Shown here: positions 1 through 12,290 of the stretch, in pieces | How the letters are laid out: every line of letters starts with the position of its first letter | How positions within the stretch are numbered: the first letter of the stretch is position 1 | Source: Liolophura sinensis | Taxonomy: Eukaryota; Mollusca; Polyplacophora; Chitonida; Chitonidae | DNA: 64,000 nucleotides | Assembly (NCBI RefSeq): GCF_032854445.1 | Contig: NC_088304.1 | Coordinates: 4,714,001-4,778,000 of the forward strand | Reading direction: 5' to 3' | Notes under the pieces: generated by a model | Databases searched by the model: none | Seen by the model: only the letters and a program-made list of their open reading frames with translations | What the model was told of the DNA's origin: nothing | Position numbers and translations under genes: made by a program

Positions 1-45
1 TTAACGTCGTACTTAACCATTTTTCAGCCATATGACGACGATTTT
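1..45 (-). mobile_element. SINE-B fragment (tRNA-derived SINE, tail part)
   Basis: The first 45 bases match the tail end of a dispersed family called SINE-B here (motifs ttaacgtcgtactt, then ttttcag..catatgacgacg). Other copies lie at 2546, 24030, 26634, 41655 and 50945. The copy is truncated by the window edge or by decay. Orientation is inferred from the longer copies, whose tRNA-like head lies on the right. Confidence 0.6.
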
Positions 46-2540
46 TATATTTATGTACTATTGCAGTTATTTGCATTGTTAAACATACATGAATGGTTTA
101 TCTCAGTTTTTTTTGTAATCAAACTCACAAATTTAAGCTTATAATTTAAGGTTGATACGTGATCTACTCCGTACCTTCAAACTTTGGTCAAACTTTAGTA
201 AACACGTTCAGAGATGTGGCAATGGAAGGGAGTGGCTGTTTGTAATATATATGCATATAAATATACCAGAAGTAAAACTGCCATGTTTATATTAGTGGCA
301 AAAATAGCAAAACATATATAGCCTTGACGAAGGAACTAAAAAATCGCGACTTTCTGGATAAAGATAATAGAAAGTAAGAGCCACTTACTATAGATTGCTA
401 TTGATTTCGAACTATTAATATCCCTTTCGCGGGCCTAATGCATTTGTGCATAGGGTATAACTAGGGAGTAGGTATGTAGGGGAGGTAAAATGCATGTATA
501 TTCGAGAATTGTATTTTGTTGCCGTTTAAATATGTTCTCAAGCATGTAAAATAAGATGTGGGCTCAAGTGAGAAAGCCTAAAGTGGTGAGTATGAGTGCA
601 TCATTTGTCCTGTGTTTCATCTTACACTGGTCATAGGAACAGTTAACAGAAAGAGATGTGATATATACACTATGTGCTGTATTCTAAAGTGCCTTTCATT
701 ATAAGCCTATATGAACATATGCTACATAATGTGGAGGTGACAATACACACTGTATTGTATTATAACAGTTTACTGGCCAGATGAACACTTCGCATATAAG
801 GTGGTTTTATACACATCGTGTTTGGGCTATATTCTAACATCATACCTGGGAAGAGCAATCAGATCATACCGCCATGAAGGCAATACCTGATTAGATTAAC
901 TGGTCTTTGTATAGGTGTAGTTGACACGCTACTATTCAGCCCTTACTACCGGAATCAACTGTCAAACTGAGTAGACATATTTCAGTAGGATAAGCAGCAC
1001 AATGCCATATACCGGTAAACAATATACAAATTAAACATGAACAAGTAAAAGTGAGGTGCAAACGGAAACTGTCAGTAGTTGTTGCGGATGCGACAAGGCG
1101 TCTGACAGAGCCACATCAGTGCTGGCATCATCCTGATCATAGTCACTGCCGAGAGGTGGAGTGATATCATGCCCCACGATGTTTAACCCGGCCTGGGTTT
1201 AAACATTGCTACGTTAATATTCCAAATTCAACGTCTACAACCCACAGAACTGCAACGTAACTGTAATGTTAACATCTACTGTGAATGTTTAGAATTCTTA
1301 ACATCTATGTAAGCCTACACGGTTCCACAGTTCAGTAAACAGTTCATGAAACTTAGTCTTAATCAACAAAGGCGAAATAATGAAATAATGGTATATTGTT
1401 AATTGTGTTGATGGAAATTATATCGTGATGAAACGAAAGCCTTTCATGGGGCGCTCAATTCTTGAACTTAATTATGAGAGACACAGGCATTAGAGCCTTA
1501 TAATCATTGTCCACTGTACTTGCAATCAATAAACGGCAATCAGCTAAACCCAATCGTCCACTGAAGTAAGTAGGTTTCGCGGGCCCTCGGGATCAACCGC
1601 CCACAGTAATATTCAGACTAACGAAGCTCTTGGGAGTTCCCGACCCATATAACCAGTACCAGCCTTTTTGGATGTTACACTTAATCTGGACTGTCATGGC
1701 AACACCTAAATGGCGAGTTATTAACTTGTTACCATGGAAACCCATGCAATCATGATAAGCTTCGAACTTTTGCTCGCGATATGACGTTAACCTCTCAGGT
1801 TTGAGAAAATGGAAGTTTATCTTTGCATTGGTGTAACTGACAATTTTTTGTTTATAATATATCTTACAATTTTGAATAAAAATTCCCACCATCCACCGAT
1901 ATGTAGAGGTAATGAAGCAATGTAGATCAGCCGACATAAATCAATAAACCGTTTTGGTCCGAGAGTAGCATGAACAATCTACTGACATCGAACCTATACA
2001 TCCTCACTACACGTGCCATAACTTTGGTTGTGCATGTGCGTGAGTCTGTGACATTAACTAATGCAAATGCCGGTGGCAGCTGAGGAGGTTAATGTCTGAT
2101 GAGCGTTTCGTGAAGTTATGGTGATAGCCAGAACAGGTGTATTAGGTTACATCCGGGCTACCTATAGCCGATGTAAATGGTCACCAGAGTAGGCCTACTG
2201 ATTTGTGAACCGAGGCCGAAGAATGGGCTTACGTTTTCTACTCCTAAAGGTTTGTAGACCAGTCATCTTACCTACAATCATCACCAAACATGTATAGGCA
2301 AGCCATGTGACGCAGTTGGTCTGACTGTTTACCATTCATCTTACTCTGGGGACGTGTAGTTGCCAAAGGGAGATAATCCATGGCATCAGTAATGCTACAC
2401 TTCCATGTATGAATTCTGTACTGAACTATCAACCAACCCACTGATGTTACTTTTGTTAGATTGGTAGATCATATAAACGGATGGAAGATAAATGGTAAGG
2501 AACAGTCAAGATATTACCGCTGATAATAATACATAGAGTG
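46..2540. other. Intergenic, no gene recognised
   Basis: AT-rich sequence with many stops in all frames. A 114-codon open frame on the minus strand (1593-1937) has no motif, splice context or family resemblance, and I do not support it as a gene. Confidence 0.5.
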
Positions 2541-2545
2541 AGTGA

Positions 2546-2625
2546 GTGAGTGATTGCTTGGGGTTTAACGTCGTACTTAACAAGCTCTCTGGTGCTGCTT
2601 CACGGAGGCGACTTACCGAAGCACC
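2546..2625 (-). mobile_element. SINE-B fragment
   Basis: Contains the SINE-B tail (gcttggggtttaacgtcg) and then jumps to the internal part (gtgctgcttca..gacttaccga), so it carries an internal deletion. It runs directly into the minisatellite that follows. Confidence 0.65.
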
Positions 2626-3065
2626 GATGCATCTCCGTGGAGTCTATGCATCCTTGTACGCTCTCTGCATCCTGATACCGACTATGCATCCTGGGACCCC
2701 TTATGCGTCCTGGGACCTTCTATGCATCCTGGTACCGGCTATGTATCCTGGGACCATCTATGCATCCTAGGAACCTCTATGCACTCTGATAGCGTCCATG
2801 CACACTGGTACTCTCTATGCTTCCTAGAACCCCAAACACCCGCTCACTCACTAGAACCCTCTATGCATCCTGATACCGGCTATGCATCTATGCATCCTGG
2901 GGCCCTCTGCGCATCCTGATAATACTATGCACCCTAGGACGCTCTATGCACCCTGATACCATCCATACATCCTGGGACCTTCTATGCATCCTGATACCGG
3001 CCATGCACCCTGGCGCCCTCTATGCATCCTGGTACCCACTATACATCCTGATACCGGCTATGCGT
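2625..3065. repeat. Minisatellite, about 20-bp unit
   Basis: About 20 degenerate tandem units built on tatgcatcctgggaccc, alternating with a tatgcatcctgataccggc variant, which suggests a two-monomer higher-order unit. It begins exactly where the truncated SINE-B ends and stops about 430 bp before the GPCR start codon. The short open frames in it (MHPGTGYASW-like) are a by-product of the repeat and not a gene. Confidence 0.85.
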
Positions 3066-3493
3066 AATACTAGTATGGCAAGACAATTCGAAAGACTGCG
3101 TTATTTTTCCATTCTGCAATAAGCATTTCTATGATATTCAGATTTAGGGTAGGGTATTCATTATTTTTATAAACGTATGGACACATCATAGGCCACTATC
3201 CGTGAAATGTATCTTTAAATTTGATGTACGTGAAATGCCAATTTATTCATCACCGATTTCACGCATTTAGTACCTGTATTAAAATGGCACATTAAAATTA
3301 AAACCAGAGTAGAATTCACAGACTAAGAAAACAGAAGATTACCAAGTTCATTCTTAATTTTACACGATTTTATTTCATGGAATAGTTCCTCCACTGTTTG
3401 CTTCTGATCTGACTGCACATAGACCTGCACAGTAACGATCATCTGTGAGACTGATATACCACTGGATAACCATAGCAAGCTTGCTTGTTTCAG
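3066..3493 (+). other. 5' flank of GPCR gene, with probable 5'-UTR splice acceptor
   Basis: There is no convincing TATA element. The bases just before the GPCR ATG (ttgcttgtttcag, ending at 3493) form a good polypyrimidine-AG acceptor. The 5' UTR is therefore probably split by an intron, with at least one noncoding exon upstream that I cannot place. Confidence 0.5.
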
Positions 3494-4993
3494 ATGGCGT
3501 GGTCATTCTTCGTGGCCGTGATCATAGGCTGGACCGTCGCAGCGAACGCCCAACAGAATGTTACCTCTGTCCCAGAAGTTGGCTCGTGCCCCGCAGACAA
3601 AGCGGGTTGCCAATCTGTCGACCAGAACGTGTTCATATTTCCCGCCTCAGGAACGTCGGCTCAGGAACTGTACATCGGTGGTATCTTCCCGGTCCATGAT
3701 CGAGGGATTGAGCCGTTTTCGTGTGGAATGATCAACGTAGAAAGTTTTCAGGAAATGATGGCATTCCAGTGGGCCGTTCAGACATCCGATAAGAGACTGG
3801 TTGGCGCGATTCCCGTAGCAAACAAGGGCTCCGTAGTCTTCGACACTTGTGGGACAGATTATTCCGCTACGCAGTCCATCCTTGGATTGGAAACGTGTAA
3901 AAGTAAGCCCAACCACGTTGGAGTCTCCACACCAGATTCCATCAGTACGTCAGAACGCCACGTTGTTGACAGACAGAAAATCCTTGGTTTTGTAAACGCG
4001 GTAGATAGCAGAAATGGGCAAATGGAGACCGAGGCCAGTCATATTATGCTGGGGCTTCAGAAACCGGTTATCAACACGGGCACATATAGCGCTGATTTTG
4101 CCTCTAATAAACCAGGGGCACGATTTAACTTCGTGACACCGACTATTAAGCAGGAAATCGAGGCGAGCACCGAAATCATTAGAAAGAGTGTTTTTGCCGA
4201 AGAGATTTTCGCTATGGTCGTTTACTCCAGCGATGAATCTTCTACCAACGCTTATAACGAATTTAAAATTGCGGCTAGTGCCAAGAATATTTGCATTGTG
4301 TTCGAAAGCAGACTTGACACACCTTTGCAGGAAAGTCAGCTGGAGGATGCCGCCAGTGGTATTTTGATGAACCAAAATGCTCGTTTCGTTCTGACTCTTC
4401 TACCAGAAAGTGCCTTCCAGGAATTATACTCACGAATTTTGGGCAAAACAAATAATGTTTTCAATCTGACCTTTGTTTTCCCGCCGTTCACTGAAAAGGC
4501 GAGCAATATAGTACTGAAATCCAGTGTTCATGCCTTGGGGGCCGTTCAACTGCGCCACGCTCCGGGGCCAAGGTTTGAGGACTTCAGGCAGTTCTACAGG
4601 AACTTGGACGAAAAGGCTTTCCCGACTGTGCCACTTTTTGCAGAGTTTTGGCAGCAAAGATTCCAATGTAATTTACAGGGACAAAATGGGAACAATGCCC
4701 TACGGTACAGAAAATTTTGTAACAATTTAACGCTGTCTCTCAGAAATGATGACATCACATCAAGAATTGGCTACGTCATCACTGCTGTAGACGCCCTGTT
4801 GATGAGTATTAAAGAAATCTGTCCACGAGGAGACATTTGTCAGAGTCTAAACCAGACCATGTTTGATCAAGCTATCCCAAAGATTGTCAAGAGGGGCGAA
4901 AAGGTGTTCGACGCAAAGACTGGTGGACCGACATCTTTCCAGTTCGATATATTTAACCTTCAGAAAATGGAGAAGGAGGATCAATACGTTCAG
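3494..4993 (+). CDS. GPCR exon 1: signal peptide and venus-flytrap ectodomain
   Basis: 500 codons, phase 0 exit at cag|gtatgc. The long ectodomain is encoded by a single exon. Motifs typical of this domain are visible: an acidic-Cys segment FDTCGTDY, then GFVNAVDS and later YVITAVDALLMSI. If the intron is read through, translation stops 10 codons later at 5021-5023. Confidence 0.88.
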
Positions 4994-7900
4994 GTATGCA
5001 ACCATTTAGCCTTACATTTTTAGACAAATTTAATGGTATAGTTTAATTTTTGTAGCAAAAAAATTCTGGGTTGGGACATGCAATTTTTTTAAAGGCGCCT
5101 TGTTTGTTAACGCCACGTTTTAGACATGTAACCATATAGTGTTTCTCTAAGAGATAACACGTCAGTGGAACTTAACTGGGATAACTCTAAATTGGGTCGT
5201 CATAAATGATCATTTTAAAGCAAATCGTGTGCCGGGAAGGATAATGTTTACTGATTAATGTTCCAACGCCGTTAAATAAAGAACAAAAAGTAGATCTGTG
5301 AGTTAGTAAAGGGCAACAAACAGGGGATATATACAATTAACATGCTTACCACTTACTTCACACAGTTTACAAACTATTGGTTTTAGAAATTAAAACACAA
5401 TGGCATGTATGCTAGCATCAGTGACTTTGCCCCTGGCCAATGAGGTTGCATCCTTGAGTCTAGTTTTGGCTGATATCACCGCGGCTTTAGCTCAGGATTT
5501 GTCTGGTTCCTGGCCAAGGGAAGCAGACTGGAATACTGTCCACCACTGAGTATATACATTTCTTTCCTGGCTCACCCGGTTTTCTTAACCCAAGTCGTCG
5601 ATGAGTGGAAATGTGTGGATTTCCGACCATGCACAGGGAATTCCCGTCTCTCATTGTCCTTTGGAGCTTGGTTGCTGTCGCTTCTGTGACCGTTTGCGCA
5701 GTCGTACGTTATAGTCATTGACCACTTGTCATCAGCTATATAAATGTAATGTGCATATCTGTACTGTCCGTGGGAAAGTTCGTTAGCAACTTTCCAAACG
5801 TCGCTGACTTACCTTGAGCTCTCCACCGATGAAGCTATCATCGTATAATTGAAAAATTCTTGTGTGCCGTTACATTGCAAATAAATTGACAAAGAATAGT
5901 AATATATAAATAATAGACGTGCATGTTTTTTGGACTCCAAGTATTTGATTTTTATATATGTAATATGCATTTTCATTCAGGTGGGAACCGTAAAACAGGA
6001 TGCCCAGATTAGCTATTTGAAGGGCTTTAGCATCATGGCATATCAACGACACAGAGGATCTGGTAACGACGAAGTGGTGCAGACGAAACCAACGTCTCTC
6101 TGTAACCCACGATCATGTGAGGCGTGCCGAGCCCCGCCTCCAGTCGTCACGACGGTCCCGCCCCCCAATACCACTGTGACGGACGACATGGAGCGAATTC
6201 TGGGCTCTTACGGTCCCCTGAGAACTCATCGAATTGCGAAGAACGCCTACGTCACAGGGATCTTCTTCCGACAGTTCCGTGAAGATCGGCAGTACACGAG
6301 CCGACTGTATGCATCAGACTATAGAAGCATTTGGAGTATCGCCTTGGCGGTTCTGGCTGGGCTAGGAATCATTGCCGTTATCCTACTAGAGATTTCCCTC
6401 ATCTACCTTATTCTCACCTATAAATTCGAAGGCCCTGAAGGGAAGCGTCGGTCCCACTTAAACCTGCGCTCTCTGTGGTTAGGTCAGCTACTGCTATTCG
6501 GGATTTTCCTGTCCTACCTCACGCTCTTCGCTTACCTGCCCGTGCCGACAAAGGCCAGTTGCGGCATCACCCGCTTCGGAATCGGCATTTCCTACGCCAT
6601 CATTTTCTCCTGTCTTCTTGTTAAGCTGATGGTTATTCTGCATACCCGGAACACAGCAAACTACATCCCAGGGGAAGTGAACTCCTCCTTTCAACACAGT
6701 ATCGGCTACATGGTCTCTATTTTTCTGATCGCTTTCTCTGTCCAGCTGATAATCGCTATTCACTGGCTGATCCAGGTTCCCCCAGAGGCTGTCCTCGTAA
6801 GAGACAACGCCGGAGATCTGGTGTGGATCTGTAATCACTACACGTGGTCGCTCCAGCACGGCTTCTGGGAAATGCCCATGTTTTTCAGGACGGAGTTCGA
6901 GAACCATATCCTGTCCCTTATCTACATCATGTTCCTTATTCTCCTGACTTTCTTCTTCGCCCTCAAAGCCTTTCACATTGTCGTTAACATGAGGGAGAGT
7001 CGATTTATCGCCCTCGCCACTGGCATCTCCATACTGATCTTCATCGCCTGGGGTCTGATCGGAGGCCTCCTCCGGAACCACGAAAAGTCCCACGAGATCG
7101 GGGACGGCTGCATCGGCTTCGGGCTTTTCTTCACCTCCACAGTCATCCTGTTCGCATTATTCCTGCCCAAGGTGCGACAACTCGTCGTGATCGGAATGGA
7201 AGGCGTGTTCCTAGAGGACGACAAAGAGACGACGTACGCCAGTTCCATATATTCGCCAGCCTCAGTTATCTCTCCCAGTGGACACAGAAGCATGTCTGGT
7301 TACGCTGAGGGTAGCGTAATCGGCATGCACCCCATGGACCGTAGCGTCCACGTCGTTAGCGACGCTCACAACTTCTCATCGGATGACATGAGTCGTCCCA
7401 TTATTACCGTGGACACCAGCTTCATGTCCCCAGATCCTCCTTTTATTTACGATCCACGTGAGTATACGGCTTTTTAAATATACGAGCAGATAAAGACATT
7501 AATAGTGGATAGACAGAGGAGTTATATATTTATTCATTTGATAGGTATTTCACTCATACGACAGCCTCCAGCATTATGGTTCGAGGAAACGGACAAAAAG
7601 GTGCTAACCTAAAAACATAATCAACAGTACTAAAATGAAAATCCTATTTTTGTATTTATTTATTATCTGATTCGTGTTGTACGCTGTAAGAGAATATTTC
7701 ACTTATACGACGGTCAGCCTTATGGTGGGAGGAAACCCGGTAGAGTATGTTTTTGCTAATAGGCCATAGTTTGTTAGTATCGTGAATATTTCGCAGGAAT
7801 ATTTTGGCGAGACACATTGCTTGTGTTTGGGCGGGGCAGGGTGGGGAGGGGGGGATTAAATAATGCACGTCACATATTACTCACACCTTAATTGTCTTCC

Positions 7901-8131
7901 CACCAAGTCTTTAGTGAGTTATCAATTGCAGGGAAGGTGCTCTTGGATTACTGGGATTTAATCTTCTTTAACAAACAAGATAGAATAGATTGATTTATCT
8001 CGTTTTGTGAACGGCTGGTATTTAATATCCAAAGCACAATTAGTGGCACGTACACACAATGCATAACGGAAGGTACTGTCATGATATTAAGCACCAAAAG
8101 CCTTTTTTGTAGCTTTTACATATTCCCGATT

Positions 8132-8195
<64 letters not shown>

Positions 8196-9839
8196 AATTA
8201 CAGACATACAGTATAGAGAGTAAAACCAGAGCATCGACTACATTGTGATAACTGGCAAATGGTCATACGTATCCGGTGAAATACGGCCTCTTGTCAATTT
8301 ACCTCAGTCAGGGTTTTATTCTAACTGTTCATGCAAATATGTCTTTTCTCTCCTTTTCAGACGCTCTGCAGCTGAAGCATCCCCGAAGCTCCGGGCCGTC
8401 CTTGTACAGTGTGCGCAGTACACCAAACCTATACGATCCCCCAGACGTGTACTCGACTAGAGGGACAAAACTCACGCGAAATTTCACGGGAAGAAGTTAC
8501 ATGAACGAGACTTTCTCAGGATCAGAATACCCTTCACTGTATCGACCAAAGTCTGAAACTCACCTGTACAAACGTGAGTATTACCAAATATCGAGCTTTT
8601 AATGTTTTTCCCATTAACCCCATTTTTCCAATCAAGGGGAGATCACTGCGCTTGTAAACAAGCCTAACGCTACCATAGACCTTGTTCTTCAAAGTAGATT
8701 ATAAAAAAGGGAAAGCATAGGTAAATTTTCAACTGATGAATCAGTCTTTAAAGTGTTTACCTTTAGCTTAAAGTGGTATTATTAATTTTCTACGAGGTGA
8801 TTTTCAGCCAAATTACACAATTATAAAACCAGCATGTCAGTAATCATATAACAACAAATGAAGCATTTAGAGTGATGACACGAGGTTGCAACAGGACGTC
8901 CATATCGGCATCTATTGTCACCATCGTGTACTACTATGTGTTTGCAATTTTGTGAGAGTATATGTAAAAATAAATAATTTTATACTAGTACTATGTGTTT
9001 GCAATTTTGTGAGAGTATATGTAAAAATAAATAATTTAATCCTACTGGTCCAGTGTATTAATTATTGCAAGCTATCCATAATATCGTTAGAAAAATATGT
9101 TTATGGTAACCAGCCAATACATGATCAGTATGATTAAGGACGTGCAGCATAGAGAGTAAAACCAGAGCAGCCACGACAGTTTGATAGCTGGCAAATGGTC
9201 GCATGAAAATACCGCCTCTTGTCTGTTTACCTCTGTGAAGGTTTTATTCTAACTGTTCACTTAGAAGCATAAATAGTAGCAATTTACACGCCCCCTTGTT
9301 CTATGGCTTACTTGTTAGACAACACTGGTCTGGAAATACTAAGAAAAATACTGTGTTGTCGTCACATTTAAAATACATGGACATCAAAACAACGCAAATT
9401 CTCTCCCGCTGAGTGACAGGTTACCATTAAGGGATGGTAGAGCAGTACTGTAGTTGTTTGAGATATACGTATTCCAGGGGCTTTATATTTTCCGTTAATG
9501 GAAATGACATACACGAGGCATGTTGACATGTTTTACTGACAAATAGGTGTCTGAATCTGATGTTGACTTGGTTCGAATATCACAGTTGTCTCAGTTAAGT
9601 TATACCACTAGAAAAATGTGCTATAGCGAGGATTACATAACCCAAATAAAGATAATGCTGCTAGAAATATTCTAAATTCCTAATAGACATGACCGGATTC
9701 CTGTGAACCTTAAGTAGATACTCTGATATCCATTTCATGAATTAAAAACAAAGCAGGACAAATAATGCTAATTTGAAGCACATTCTATCTTGTATTTTCT
9801 TTATTTTCAGATCCTCGATCGGAAATAGGATCCCTTTGA
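3494..9839 (+). CDS. Class C G-protein-coupled receptor (mGluR-like), whole gene, 4 coding exons
   Basis: Spliced CDS 3494-4993, 5981-7457, 8361-8573, 9811-9839 (3219 nt, 1072 aa). All junctions are GT-AG and phases match (0, 1, 1). Residues 1-19 form a signal peptide ending ANA. Residues about 50-500 look like a ligand-binding (ANF_receptor/venus-flytrap) ectodomain with N-glycosylation sites such as NVTS, NLTF and NQTM. A short stub follows with only three cysteines (541, 546, 549) and a proline-rich linker, where metabotropic glutamate receptors carry a nine-cysteine domain. Seven membrane segments lie near 619-645, 664-686, 694-720, 741-764, 810-832, 842-864 and 877-896. Cys694 and Cys784 are placed for the class C TM3-ECL2 disulphide, and PKVRQ follows TM7. 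Ligand unknown; an extracellular small molecule is expected from the family. The start is the first ATG after the acceptor and gives the signal peptide. Confidence 0.88.
5636..5645 (+). promoter_or_regulatory. Kappa-B-like palindrome in GPCR intron 1
   Basis: The 10-bp palindrome gggaattccc fits the Rel/NF-kappaB consensus. It sits in an intron, and a single short match has little weight. Confidence 0.15.
5981..7457 (+). CDS. GPCR exon 2: linker, seven-transmembrane domain, tail
   Basis: The acceptor is cattcag|GTG and the donor is CCA C|gtgagt. The exon begins VGTVKQ, joining QYVQ from exon 1 as class C receptors do at the end of the ligand domain. It is GC-richer than its surroundings, with strongly coding-like third positions. 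The tail after TM7 is rich in Ser, Thr and Tyr. Confidence 0.9.
7530..7745 (-). mobile_element. Two degenerate SINE-A fragments
   Basis: 7530-7600 and 7652-7740 both match the SINE-A tail half (tatttcacttatacgacgg, cagc.ttatggtgggagg). They lie in GPCR intron 2, and both lack the tRNA-like head. Confidence 0.65.
8134..8195. repeat. (TA)n microsatellite with (TG)n end
   Basis: About 52 bases of alternating AT followed by about 10 of GT, in GPCR intron 2. Confidence 0.95.
8205..8335. repeat. Dispersed repeat C, copy in GPCR intron 2
   Basis: The motif tagagagtaaaaccagagca, then gtgataactggcaaatggtc, then gggttttattctaactgttc is shared with copies at 9142, 25755, 42745 (inverted) and a tandem form at 16057. 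It ends about 25 bp before exon 3, so it supplies part of the branch and acceptor region. Confidence 0.7.
8361..8573 (+). CDS. GPCR exon 3: cytoplasmic tail
   Basis: Acceptor ccttttcag|AC and donor AAA C|gtgagt; 213 nt, in phase with both neighbours. It encodes a basic, Ser/Tyr-rich tail with repeated SLY-type motifs (PSLYS, PNLYD, PSLYR, THLYK), possibly phosphorylation or scaffold-binding sites (inference). Confidence 0.85.
8933..9037. repeat. Two-copy direct duplication, 57-bp period
   Basis: The 48-base block from 8933 to 8980 recurs at 8990-9037 with almost no differences, so this is a recent local duplication inside GPCR intron 3. Confidence 0.9.
9142..9264. repeat. Dispersed repeat C, copy in GPCR intron 3
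   Basis: Colinear with the copy at 8205-8335 from tagagagtaaaaccagagca to gttttattctaactgttcac. The two copies flank exon 3. Confidence 0.75.
9811..9839 (+). CDS. GPCR exon 4: last nine codons and stop
   Basis: Acceptor ttattttcag|AT completes the codon left by exon 3. It encodes HPRSEIGSL and then TGA at 9837-9839. I see no canonical AATAAA in the next 500 bp, so the 3' end is not placed. Confidence 0.75.
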
Positions 9840-11764
9840 AGAATGTATATTTGGTTCTCCCTCGGATTTATTTATCCGTGCGGTGTATACAGGCGCTGAA
9901 GACTGATGCCATTTCTGATCGCCATGAACTTTGAACTTTGTGAAACGTCTACTCTCATATTTATTCACGCTGATGTAAGTGTAAATTACAATTTTACTGG
10001 CAAATCAAATCATTGGTATTTCCTACCCAATTGTTTTGGTCAAACTCAGCTCAGATGTCCCGTTTAATGGACAAATTTGACTTATCTGGTAACAAAGCCA
10101 GTTCAATCTGTGAGTCTGATTTGTAAATCTGTAAATACATGTTGATTTTGTAAATATATGTGTTCAATGCATTTTTGATATATTATCGACATACTATTAT
10201 CCTTATAGCGTTTTATATGTATAATATAAGATATCGTAAACACTCATATCAAACAGTATCTAACCGTGATTTTACTTATTTTGATGTAGTTAAAAATTTC
10301 TGTACAAAATTTAATGGTGGTGGCACAGATGTAATCTAAACGTAGGAGCCGTGCATTCCCTGAGAGAAGAATGGAAGTGTGACCAAAAATTGCAAGTCGT
10401 TGAAATCTCGTTTGTGAAGAGTAGACATGCGTATACCAATCGTCAAACCTAAAGGGCGTTACGGGTCAAAAATCACAATCCCTTAAGAACTTATATATTC
10501 TTGTAGCAGGAAAATGGGACGGATAAAGCATCCAACAGCTGGATATGTGTAGGAGACAATTGCATGTATACATTCGCCACGAGTGCTCTGAAACAATACA
10601 ATTCAGAGATTGTAGTCATTAATCTCCAAATTGACTTACGTCAGTACTGTCCACCAAATTACTCAGTCCAGGCATTATGACCTGTGATGATAATGACACA
10701 CAATGCAGTATATACAATAGTCCAGACGCTTGACCCGATCGACATGTGGGGTCAAATACACACCACCAACATAGCTTCAGAGGTAGCTTTCTGATTAGCT
10801 GTTGGCAAATCTCTCTTTAAATCATGACAGCCTCGTTTTCACTGACAGTTCAGCAACTTATGGACCAAGGCTCTGGGGAATCCCTCACTGACATATGACC
10901 GTACAGCGTACATCTATCAGTAGTCTGTTATCGTTATCAGATTCACCTTCCCTGACCTAACATCTGTCCTTACAACTAAAATAATTCCGTGCAGCTCTGT
11001 GAACTCTCACGCATAGATCCTGTCAAGGCACGAAAATGCTTCTGACAAGAGAAATTCACAAGCGATCGCCTCTCCTTAGCAGTTCAAACTTTTGAATTCT
11101 GCGCCAATGCCCTGAGAACATTTCCGCCAATGAAACAAAGGCAATTTTAGCAATGGAGGTAGTCAGTACTGGACCCAGTGTTGTCAGATCAGGGAAGGTA
11201 ATACGGGTCCAGGTTGTGGACTATACATGCAAATGTACCTTACAGAGTTATGTCCCTTCACTAATCACAATACACTTCTAGACCATGTACCATGATTCCT
11301 TTTCTTTAAGGAACTATTTCTTAACGTATCTCTCATTAAGAATGTCTGTTGCGTTGAGAAGCGTGGTATATATTACTCGTCTTACACTGTCCAAAAGCAT
11401 AAACCTTGTTATTTAACAGGTTGTAAAATTTTCCAGAATGGTTTCTTTTTCACCACTATTGATCACTCCAGATATTTTAAAATCTGGATGCTGATGCTGA
11501 AGTTTTACTGACAGACCGGCTTCATGGAGGTTTCATGAATCTTAGCCATTCAAATCCGACATCCCTTTGCTACTCCTTAACCACAGTGGGTTGTTCAAAG
11601 ATAATAACAAGACTCACATCCGAAACTACACAACACACAACTCCTCAAAATAATATCTCAGAAAAAAAATATAAATAGTAAGTAAAGTAATTTGTAAGAG
11701 AGAAGTGGTCATCAGTTTTATGTGATGCAGTGAAAGACAGTCGATACGATAGGCATGCCATTCA
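9840..11764. other. GPCR 3' UTR and intergenic
   Basis: No open frame with recognisable content. The first part must include the GPCR 3' UTR; the rest shows no repeat or motif I can name. Confidence 0.45.
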
Positions 11765-12104
11765 ATTCAACTTTCGCAAGAGGATCAAGGGAAAGTCAGA
11801 GGTAAGAAGTTCCTCTCCGAAAGCGAGTAGGTTCCGTTCTCTGGCATGAGTTATAATATGTTCATTAACCCAGTATTTATAATCTGCTGAGCTCAAAATC
11901 CATAAATCATAGCCTGGAAATGTCTTAGCAGGCTGCGTTTGAGGAATATGTGCACAGACAGGTAGGGTCAGGGAGACAATCTTAATCGGATATGACAATA
12001 AGAGCAAGATCACACGGGGGGAGCGGGGTTGTTGCTTACTGTAGATATACCAACCCACAAGACACAAACTATGTATCAGAACCAGAAAAAAACACATTGT
12101 TGAC
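11765..12104 (-). pseudogene. Truncated TIR receptor fragment (TM plus N-terminal half of TIR)
   Basis: Reads as the end of a membrane segment (SLCLVGWYIYSK), the juxtamembrane stretch and TIR box 1 (YDLWILSS), then loses similarity after EELLTSD. It is highly similar to 13850-14160 of the neighbouring gene at both nucleotide and protein level. The upstream side ends abruptly where a SINE-A tail starts (about 12105), and the other side lacks the TIR C-terminal half. It is probably a partial duplicate truncated by insertion and deletion. Confidence 0.85.
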
Positions 12105-12290
12105 TGGTGTTTTACGCCCTACTCAAGAATATTTCACTTACACGACGGCGGCCAGCATTATGTTAGAAGGAAACGGTCAGTGGTGTTAACCTAAGAGCAT
12201 AGTCGACAGCATTGAGAAACGTACTTAAGAACATTTTATTTTTACGACGGCGACCAGCATTGTGGTGGCAGGAAACCGGACAAAGTATTT
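12105..12290 (-). mobile_element. SINE-A fragments abutting the TIR fragment
   Basis: Two partial SINE-A copies (12105-12190 and about 12218-12290), each with tatttcacttacacgacgg / cagcatt.tg and no tRNA-like head. The first joins directly to the truncated receptor fragment. Confidence 0.7.

Noticed and set aside
1593-1937. 114-codon minus-strand open frame
   Set aside because: No motif, no splice signals in a sensible place and AT-driven composition; likely chance.
6494-7293. Open frames of 199 and 106 codons on the minus strand
   Set aside because: They are shadows of the GC-rich GPCR exon 2 on the plus strand, which has clear family motifs.
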